Assembly (NCBI GenBank): GCA_009925805.1
Contig: RFQF01000055.1
Span: forward strand, 1-11,370
Reading direction: 5' to 3'
Origin: Flavobacteriia bacterium
Lineage (GTDB): Bacteria > Bacteroidota > Bacteroidia > Flavobacteriales_D > Crocinitomicaceae
DNA: 11,370 nucleotides
The position numbers and the translations under genes are program-made. The notes under the pieces are model-generated. The model ran no database searches, was not told the DNA's origin, and worked only from the letters and a program-made list of their open reading frames with translations. This document shows, piece after piece, positions 6,199-11,370 of this stretch. Within the stretch, counting starts at the first letter, position 1. Every line of letters begins with the position of its first letter.

Positions 6199-7565
6199 GT
6201 CAAAAATTGAACACGCCGAAAGGCACCCGTGATTATTTACCCTTAGATGTTCGCAAACGAAACTATATTTTTCAAATCATTTCAGAGGCATTCGAACAAT
6301 TTGGTTATCAACCAATTGAGACACCTAGTTTTGAGCTTTCCTCAACCTTAATGGGGAAATACGGTGAAGAAGGAGATCGATTGATTTTTCGGATTCTTAA
6401 TTCTGGAGAAAAGTTGAAAAAAGCGGATATTTCGGCGTTAGAGAACGATCAATTGGCCAAATTCGCCCATTCATTATCCGAAAAAGCGCTGCGTTATGAT
6501 TTAACCGTTCCTTTTGCACGATACGTCGTTCAGCATCAAAATGACCTGACATTCCCCTTCAAGCGGTATCAAATTCAACCCGTATGGCGGGCAGACCGTC
6601 CACAGCACGGACGGTATCAGGAATTTTATCAATGCGATGGTGATGTCGTAGGCAGTGATTCGTTGCGCAATGAGGTCGAGTTAATGCGCATTATTCAACG
6701 GGTATTGCGACGGCTCAATTTGCCGGGGTTTTCGATCAAATTGAATAATCGAAAAGTTTTGAGCGGTATTGCGCAGGTTTGTGGGGTAGAACACGAGTTG
6801 ATAGCCCTCACAGTAGCGCTGGATAAATTAGATAAAATAGGGAAAGAAGCCGTAATAGAAGAATTGAGTTCCAAAGGATTTACGCCTCAAGTATTGGAAA
6901 AAATAAATCCTTTATTCGCACTGGAAGGGACTTTTGAAGATCGGATAAATCAACTTCGGGACTATCTATCGGAAAGTCCAATTGGATTGAAAGGACTTGA
7001 AGAAATTTCCTTTGTTTTTGAGAAACTCAAGAATGAGATTGCCGAAAATGAAACCCTGGAGTTGGAGGTTACCTTAGCGCGAGGATTGAATTATTACACC
7101 GGGATGATTTTGGAGGTCAAGGCCTCGGGCATTGAAATGGGCAGCATTTGTGGGGGTGGACGCTACGATGATTTAACCGAGCTTTTCGGCTTAAAAGGAT
7201 TATCCGGGGTAGGTATTTCGTTCGGTGCCGACCGAATTTATGATATACTCAACTCGTTGAAGTTATTTCCTGAACATTTAAGTGAAGGGCCCGAACTGCT
7301 GTTGTTGCATTTCTCGGAATCTTCGGCAGATCAATGCGATGCATGGGCTCAACAGCTTAGGGATTTAGGGAAATCCGTCGAAGTTTATCCAAGTGCGTTA
7401 AAACTTCAAAAGCAATTAAAATACGCCAATGATCGAGGGGTACAATGGGTGGCCTTTTACGGTGATGTAGAAATCGAACAACAATGCGTCGTGCTGAAAA
7501 ATATGCATACCGGCGAACAATTCACCTACGATGTGAAATCTTGGGTGGCGGATTGGCTTGGGTAA
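6195..7565 (+). CDS. hisS: Histidyl-tRNA synthetase
   Basis: HisRS is a class II enzyme that charges tRNA-His. The 456-residue protein shows TPKGTRDYLP at residues 7-16, motif 1 around PIETPSFEL (40-48), RYDLTVPFAR (100-109), motif 2 around WRADRPQHGRYQEF (131-144), the histidine-binding loop ARGLNYYTG (295-303), GGGRYDDL (320-327) and motif 3 GISFGADRIYD (340-350). An anticodon-binding domain follows from about 365 to the end. Asn replaces the Asp of the common RGLDYYT motif; I recall this as frequent in the longer HisRS type found in Bacteroidota, so it is not damage. The start overlaps the ppx stop by 4 bases. The last 40 bases overlap, tail to tail, the leftward phosphodiesterase gene, and no terminator is visible after the stop. 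Confidence 0.97.
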   Translation: MSQKLNTPKGTRDYLPLDVRKRNYIFQIISEAFEQFGYQPIETPSFELSSTLMGKYGEEGDRLIFRILNSGEKLKKADISALENDQLAKFAHSLSEKALRYDLTVPFARYVVQHQNDLTFPFKRYQIQPVWRADRPQHGRYQEFYQCDGDVVGSDSLRNEVELMRIIQRVLRRLNLPGFSIKLNNRKVLSGIAQVCGVEHELIALTVALDKLDKIGKEAVIEELSSKGFTPQVLEKINPLFALEGTFEDRINQLRDYLSESPIGLKGLEEISFVFEKLKNEIAENETLELEVTLARGLNYYTGMILEVKASGIEMGSICGGGRYDDLTELFGLKGLSGVGISFGADRIYDILNSLKLFPEHLSEGPELLLLHFSESSADQCDAWAQQLRDLGKSVEVYPSALKLQKQLKYANDRGVQWVAFYGDVEIEQQCVVLKNMHTGEQFTYDVKSWVADWLG

Positions 7566-8050
7566 CGCGGTAATTCGATGACCTCGAGGTGACAGCATTT
7601 TCCTGAAATGATCGAAAATCGAAAGAGGGTGCGAAGGGTATGAAACCCTTTTATGCCGCAGGCTCCCGGATTCATCCATAACATTCCGCTGTTGGCATCG
7701 TATTGCACCAAGGCGCTGTGCGAATGACCGCATATGAACAAGTGAGGCTTTTCCTGTTGAATCCACGCCTTTGCCGATGCAGGGACTTTGCCGGGACGTC
7801 CGCCGATATGCGTCATACAAACTTTCATGCCTTCGATTTCAAAGACTTGCGTTAAAGGAACGGTCCTTCGTATCTGGGCATCATCGATGTTCCCGTAAAC
7901 GATTCGACAAGGTTTCAATTGCGCCAGTTGGTCGATTACTCTCAAGGAACCCAAGTCACCCGCATGCCATATTTCATCGGCCTCGTGGAGGTAGGGGAGT
8001 ACATCTTCCATCAAATCTCCGTGGGTATCGGACAGCAAGACGATGCGCAT
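7526..8050 (-). CDS. YfcE/MJ0936-type metallophosphoesterase
   Basis: This calcineurin-like phosphodiesterase has 174 residues and a complete set of two-metal ligands: D8 and H10 in LLSDTHGD, D32 in HAGDLGS, N54 in YGNIDD, H81 in THIGG, and H109/H111 in CGHSHS, followed by the family's NPGA at 127-130. Relatives hydrolyse phosphodiesters such as bis-pNPP in vitro; the physiological substrate is unknown. It is cytosolic, with no signal peptide. It starts 11 bases after the ABC transporter stop and shares its strand, so the two are probably cotranscribed. The final 13 residues (after about 161) run antisense into the hisS coding end and look like a non-conserved tail, so the core fold is complete without the overlap. 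Confidence 0.92.
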   Translation of the reverse strand: MRIVLLSDTHGDLMEDVLPYLHEADEIWHAGDLGSLRVIDQLAQLKPCRIVYGNIDDAQIRRTVPLTQVFEIEGMKVCMTHIGGRPGKVPASAKAWIQQEKPHLFICGHSHSALVQYDANSGMLWMNPGACGIKGFHTLRTLFRFSIISGKCCHLEVIELPRYPSQSATQDFTS

Positions 8051-8061
8051 CGGTAGCGAGT

Positions 8062-9813
8062 TTATTCGTTAGATTCTTTCAGTTGTTGTTGAACCATTTC
8101 ATAAAACAACCCTTTGTGTTCTAGAAGCTCTTGAGGATTTCCAAATTCTGCGCAACGACCCTCCTCAAGAACTAAAATGTTTTGACTGTTTCGTAAGGTA
8201 GAAATCCGGTGACTCACCATGAGGATTGTTGGATTGTAGGGTAAGTGCTTTAAATGGTTTAAAATGATCTCTTCGGTATCCGTGTCCACCGCTGAAAGGC
8301 AATCGTCCATGATTAAAAGTGCCGGTTTACGCACCAATGCGCGCGCGATGCTGATGCGTTGTTTCTGGCCACCGCTAAGATTGACTCCCAATTCTCCAAG
8401 CACCGTATCCAAACCGTCGGGAAATTCTTGGATATTATGCCAAACATGCGCCTTGGTAAGTGCTTCAATGACTTCTTCATCGGAAAGTACTTCGGAGCAA
8501 CCAAAGGTTACGTTATTCCGAATGGTATCGGAGAACAAGAAAACATCTTGCGGAACCACCGCTATTTTATTTCTATAGGCGGATAGGTTAATGTCGGTGA
8601 TGGGGGCGTTTTCCACGAAAATTCGTCCTTCGGTCGTTTCTAATTGACGTGTCAGCAATGCGATGACAGAGGATTTTCCGCTCCCCGTTTTTCCTAAAAT
8701 TCCAAGATTTTCCCCGGGTTTCACTTCGAAACTTAGTCCCTTGATTGCCTGAATTCCCGTACTTTCATAAAGGAGTGATACATCGTTGAATCGAACGCTC
8801 CCCTTGAATATAAAAGGATCTTGGGTTGGATTTTTAATTTGGGGCTCTGTTTTTAGAAATTCATTGATTCGTTGTTGCGAGGCTTCAGCGCGTTGAATAA
8901 TCGAGGTAACCCACCCGATGGATACAAAAGGCCAGGTTAAATTATTGACATAAAACAAGAATGCCACAATAGAGCCCAACGAGAGTTGGTGGCTTTCGGT
9001 AAGGACACCGCCCACATAAATCACAATTAATGTACTTGCGCCGATGAGTAATAGAATGGTAGGTAAAAAAAGGGCATTAATAAGCACCAAGCGCATACTT
9101 CTCGTTTTGTATTGCGCTGCAGCTGTATGCATTTTATCCTTGGTTGCATCTGCCTGATTGTACGCTTTAATAAGGCGAATATTCACCAAGGTTTCTTGAG
9201 CAATGGTCGTTAGGTTAGATTGTTCCTCTTGAACCGCTTTACTCGCCTTATTGATCTTATTGGAAACTCGGTAAATCAAATAGGACATCAAGGGTAACGG
9301 AAGCAAGGTGAAAATCGCTAAGGTGGCGTTGATTTGAAACATTTGGTATATACTCATGGCGGACAGTACGACTAAATTAATGGAGTACATCACCCCCGGA
9401 CCAAGGTACATCCGAACTTGACTTACATCTTCCGAAATGCGATTCATCAAATCTCCGATCCTATTTTTCTTAAAGAAAGCGTTGTCCAAGGAAAGGTAAT
9501 GGTTGAAAATATCGTTTTTTAAATCGTATTCGATTCTTCGCGACATAACGATGATGGTTTGACGCATTAAAAACAGAAAAAATCCTTTTCCGAGGGATAA
9601 TAGTAGGTAAAGTCCTCCAATGCGCAGCGACAACGTCAAGGCGTCGTTTAATTGATTGGATAATCCGGTGGATTGTAATTCGTCCACACTTTCCTTGACG
9701 AATTTGGGCATTTGAACCCCAAAATAATTACTGAAAACGGTAAATAACGCACCCAGAAAAAAATGCCACCTGTATTGAACGAAATATTTGTTCAATGTCC
9801 ATAAATGCTTCAT
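8062..9813 (-). CDS. ABC exporter half-transporter (fused permease and ATPase), degenerate Walker B
   Basis: This 583-residue protein has the exporter layout: a six-helix membrane domain (about residues 15-305) followed by an ATP-binding domain (about 338-575). The ATPase motifs are Walker A GKTGSGKS (374-381), the Q-loop at Q422, the signature LSGGQ (479-483), Walker B LLIMDD (499-504), D-loop SAVD (507-510) and the H-switch H535. Asp504 stands where most exporters have the catalytic Glu. In heterodimeric exporters such as TM287/288 and LmrCD this marks the degenerate site. The protein could therefore need a canonical partner, but none is encoded in this window. Substrate cannot be read from sequence; lipids or drugs are typical. 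It is probably cotranscribed with the phosphodiesterase downstream, from a promoter at 9848-9855. Confidence 0.94.
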   Translation of the reverse strand: MKHLWTLNKYFVQYRWHFFLGALFTVFSNYFGVQMPKFVKESVDELQSTGLSNQLNDALTLSLRIGGLYLLLSLGKGFFLFLMRQTIIVMSRRIEYDLKNDIFNHYLSLDNAFFKKNRIGDLMNRISEDVSQVRMYLGPGVMYSINLVVLSAMSIYQMFQINATLAIFTLLPLPLMSYLIYRVSNKINKASKAVQEEQSNLTTIAQETLVNIRLIKAYNQADATKDKMHTAAAQYKTRSMRLVLINALFLPTILLLIGASTLIVIYVGGVLTESHQLSLGSIVAFLFYVNNLTWPFVSIGWVTSIIQRAEASQQRINEFLKTEPQIKNPTQDPFIFKGSVRFNDVSLLYESTGIQAIKGLSFEVKPGENLGILGKTGSGKSSVIALLTRQLETTEGRIFVENAPITDINLSAYRNKIAVVPQDVFLFSDTIRNNVTFGCSEVLSDEEVIEALTKAHVWHNIQEFPDGLDTVLGELGVNLSGGQKQRISIARALVRKPALLIMDDCLSAVDTDTEEIILNHLKHLPYNPTILMVSHRISTLRNSQNILVLEEGRCAEFGNPQELLEHKGLFYEMVQQQLKESNE

Positions 9814-9826
9814 TCGATATAATTGT

Positions 9827-9834
9827 TAATTTTG
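9827..9834 (+). promoter_or_regulatory. -7 promoter element of the leucine dehydrogenase-nusB operon
   Basis: The plus strand reads TAATTTTG, a full TANNTTTG match, with no clear TTG at -33. Transcription would start near 9838, giving a leader of about 57 bases to the ATG at 9895. The box lies inside the predicted leader of the leftward ABC transporter gene. Confidence 0.45.
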
Positions 9835-9847
9835 CCGTCGCTGGGTA

Positions 9848-9855
9848 CAAAGGTA
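9848..9855 (-). promoter_or_regulatory. -7 promoter element of the ABC transporter-phosphodiesterase operon
   Basis: The minus strand reads TACCTTTG, the same box as in front of uvrB and rpsA. It lies 34 bases upstream of the ABC transporter ATG at 9811-9813, giving a leader of about 30 bases. No -33 TTG is evident. Confidence 0.5.
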
Positions 9856-9894
9856 CTTTGGATTTAGTTTGAGTTTACCTAAAAATTGAATTTT

Positions 9895-10983
9895 ATGGAC
9901 AAAAATCAGCACACCACATCGGAGGGAATTATGTTGCAACCGTTGGATACCATGCAGCATATGGGCCATGAACAATTAGTGTTTTGCAACGATGCTGAAA
10001 GCGGACTTCGCGCCATCATTGCCGTGCATAATACGGTTTTAGGTCCTGCTTTGGGGGGAACTCGAATGTGGATGTATTCCAATGAAGCCGAAGCCCTTCG
10101 CGACGTGTTGCGGTTGTCCCGAGGAATGACCTACAAAAATGCCATATCGAAATTGGCTTTAGGGGGAGGAAAAGCTGTCATTATTGGGGATGCTCGAACC
10201 ATGAAATCCGATAAATTGTTTCGTCGCTTTGGCGCCTTCGTTGAATCGCTTTCGGGTAAGTACATAACCGCCGAAGATGTCGGTATCAATCCAAACGATA
10301 TGGTTCAGGTTAGCCATTCCACGAAGCACGTTGTGGGTTTACCGGGAAAAAGCGGTGATCCGTCTCCCGTTACGGCCTACGGGGTGTACATGGGGATGAA
10401 AGCTTGTGTAGCTGCGCAGAAAGGAAATGATTCCTTAAAAGATTTACGCATCGCGGTTCAAGGAGTTGGGCATGTGGGACGCTATTTGGTACACCATTTA
10501 AGAGAAGAAGGGGCGCAGGTTTTTGCCACGGATATCCATGAAGATACGTTAAAATCTGTGGTAAACGAAACAGGAGCCGTTGCAGTAGATCCAAAAGATA
10601 TTTATGATGTTCCAATGGATATTTATGCGCCTTGTGCCTTGGGAGCCACAATCAATGACGATACATTATCCCGATTAACCTGCAGTATTATTGCAGGAGC
10701 AGCGAACAATCAGCTGGCGGATGAAACAAAGCACGGTAAAGCGTTAATGGAAAAAGGAATCCTTTATGCTCCGGATTTCGCCATCAATGCAGGAGGGGTA
10801 ATCAATTGTTTTTCGGAATTATCAGGCCATAGTTTGGAGTGGTCTAAGCAAAAAGCCGAGGAAATATATCAGACAGTAGCGGAAATATTAAGTCGATCGG
10901 CTTCTACAGGTATTCCATCCTATCGGGTAGCGAATCAAATGGCTGAAGAACGTATCCAGGAAAAGGGGAGTTTGAATGTTTAA
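9895..10983 (+). CDS. Leucine dehydrogenase (Glu/Leu/Phe/Val dehydrogenase family)
   Basis: The enzyme reversibly deaminates leucine and other branched-chain amino acids to 2-oxo acids with NAD+. In the 362-residue form chosen here, the substrate and catalytic residues are K81 (GMTYK), K93 (GGGK) and D128 (TAEDVG). Each is offset by 13 from Bacillus LeuDH K68, K80 and D115, so the catalytic domain aligns without gaps. GPALGGTRMW precedes them, and the Rossmann motif is VQGVGHVGRYL, followed by an acidic residue (FATDIHED) that fits NAD use. The IYAPCALGATIND and GAANNQLA blocks confirm LeuDH rather than GluDH. The start is uncertain. The ATG at 9895 is used here; the ATG at 9931 would give the length of Bacillus LeuDH and is preceded by GGAGGG (9921-9926). 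A TTG at 9886 is less likely. The nusB gene follows after 12 bases. Confidence 0.93.
   Translation: MDKNQHTTSEGIMLQPLDTMQHMGHEQLVFCNDAESGLRAIIAVHNTVLGPALGGTRMWMYSNEAEALRDVLRLSRGMTYKNAISKLALGGGKAVIIGDARTMKSDKLFRRFGAFVESLSGKYITAEDVGINPNDMVQVSHSTKHVVGLPGKSGDPSPVTAYGVYMGMKACVAAQKGNDSLKDLRIAVQGVGHVGRYLVHHLREEGAQVFATDIHEDTLKSVVNETGAVAVDPKDIYDVPMDIYAPCALGATINDDTLSRLTCSIIAGAANNQLADETKHGKALMEKGILYAPDFAINAGGVINCFSELSGHSLEWSKQKAEEIYQTVAEILSRSASTGIPSYRVANQMAEERIQEKGSLNV
9921..9926 (+). promoter_or_regulatory. Shine-Dalgarno-like GGAGGG before an internal leucine dehydrogenase ATG
   Basis: GGAGGG lies 4 bases before the in-frame ATG at 9931. The spacing is suitable for ribosome binding, and starting there would give a protein of about 350 residues, matching Bacillus LeuDH. 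Bacteroidota seldom use such sites because the anti-Shine-Dalgarno sequence is masked on their ribosomes, and the same bases encode Glu-Gly in the longer form, so it may be chance. Confidence 0.3.
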
Positions 10984-10995
10984 TTCGGGATTATC

Positions 10996-11370
10996 ATGTT
11001 AAACCGGCGACACCTCAGAATCAAGGTATTGCAAATCTTGTATGCTTATTTTCAAAGCAACGCGAAAGATCCCCTAAAAATAAGCACGGAATTAAAAGTT
11101 TCCTTGGAACGAATGTACGATATGTACCTTTTCTTGTTGCTTTCTTTCGAACCTATGGTACAAGCGGCAAGTCACCGAATCGAAGACCGAAAAAAGAAAC
11201 TTATGCCGACTCAAGAAGATTTAAACCCAAACCTCAAATTCATTAATAATGAGGTGTTTAAGGTCTTATCAGAGTCCAAAGAATTAAACACCCTCGCCAA
11301 TGAGCGCAAAGTAAATTGGATGGGAGTGGAGGTTCAAGCCATGTTCAAGAAAATGTTTGCTGCAAGCACC
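10996..11370 (+). CDS. nusB: Transcription antitermination factor NusB, N-terminal part (cut by window edge)
   Basis: The ATG at 10996 opens a frame that stays open for 125 codons to the window edge. It begins MLNRRHLRIKVLQILYAYFQ, the NusB-type start of Bacteroidota, and continues with YDMYLFLLLSFEP, NPNLKFINNEVFKVLSE and NERKVNW. Bacteroidota NusB proteins are roughly 300 residues, with a long N-terminal extension before the RNA-binding NusB domain. What is seen here is largely that extension, so the canonical domain should lie beyond the window. NusB pairs with NusE (S10) on boxA RNA to prevent termination in rRNA operons. It follows leucine dehydrogenase by 12 bases on the same strand and is presumably cotranscribed. 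This gene order (ABC transporter divergent from LeuDH, then nusB) is one I recall from other Flavobacteriales. Confidence 0.9.
   Translation, partial: MLNRRHLRIKVLQILYAYFQSNAKDPLKISTELKVSLERMYDMYLFLLLSFEPMVQAASHRIEDRKKKLMPTQEDLNPNLKFINNEVFKVLSESKELNTLANERKVNWMGVEVQAMFKKMFAAST

Noticed and set aside
7581..7590. Perfect 10-base palindrome ACCTCGAGGT just after hisS, considered as a terminator or operator
   Set aside because: It has no loop and no T run, and it lies within conserved phosphodiesterase coding sequence, so chance is the simplest explanation.
7416..7820. 134-codon minus-strand frame spanning the end of hisS and the phosphodiesterase
   Set aside because: It overlaps the intact phosphodiesterase frame, whose metal-binding motifs are all present, and it shows no motif of its own.
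9886..9888. TTG as the start codon of leucine dehydrogenase
   Set aside because: An ATG lies 9 bases further on in the same frame, and nothing in the family favours the three extra residues.
1..11370. Search for CRISPR arrays, insertion sequences, integrase sites, tRNAs, toxin-antitoxin or defence genes
   Set aside because: Apart from the edge-truncated genes, coding is nearly continuous with recognisable housekeeping genes. No regularly spaced repeats, transposase or integrase motifs, or tRNA-like cloverleafs were seen by eye.

Overview
The window looks like an ordinary core-genome stretch of a Bacteroidota chromosome, most likely from the Flavobacteriales. Four things point there. Gene starts carry the TANNTTTG -7 promoter element of that phylum and mostly lack Shine-Dalgarno sequences. 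Ribosomal protein S1 has the acidic 'TLGDLDAL' C-terminal tail I associate with Bacteroidota. The NusB at the right edge begins with the long N-terminal extension typical of this phylum. HisRS is of the ~455-residue type that carries ARGLNYYTG. I see no phage, transposon, CRISPR, tRNA or rRNA sequence, and base composition looks even throughout. The assignment below family level is uncertain.

Layout from left to right. Positions 19-2667 hold a leftward operon: uvrB (excision repair), then a small DUF3817 membrane protein overlapping it by 4 bases, then a YkgJ-type cysteine-cluster gene broken by an internal deletion plus frameshift. Positions 2668-2763 hold the uvrB promoter and a strong terminator for rpsA. 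Positions 2764-4563 encode ribosomal protein S1 (leftward). Its ~90-base leader has a perfect 8-bp hairpin, a possible pseudoknot and a small upstream ORF. Positions 4696-5280 encode YqgE/AlgH (leftward). A 42-base divergent promoter region separates it from a rightward pair, Ppx/GppA phosphatase and hisS, which overlap by 4 bases. The hisS 3' end overlaps, tail to tail, a leftward pair: an ABC exporter half-transporter followed by a YfcE-like phosphodiesterase. A second compact divergent promoter region (9814-9894) starts the rightward leucine dehydrogenase, followed 12 bases later by nusB, which runs off the window.

Most genes are independent housekeeping functions: translation (S1, HisRS), transcription (NusB), DNA repair (UvrB), phosphate/nucleotide signalling (Ppx/GppA), branched-chain amino-acid catabolism (LeuDH) and export (ABC). 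I found no convincing new multi-gene system. The items most worth a second look are the structured rpsA leader, the decayed YkgJ gene, the near-leaderless uvrB and ppx starts, the degenerate Walker B of the ABC protein, and the facing promoters at 9827-9855.
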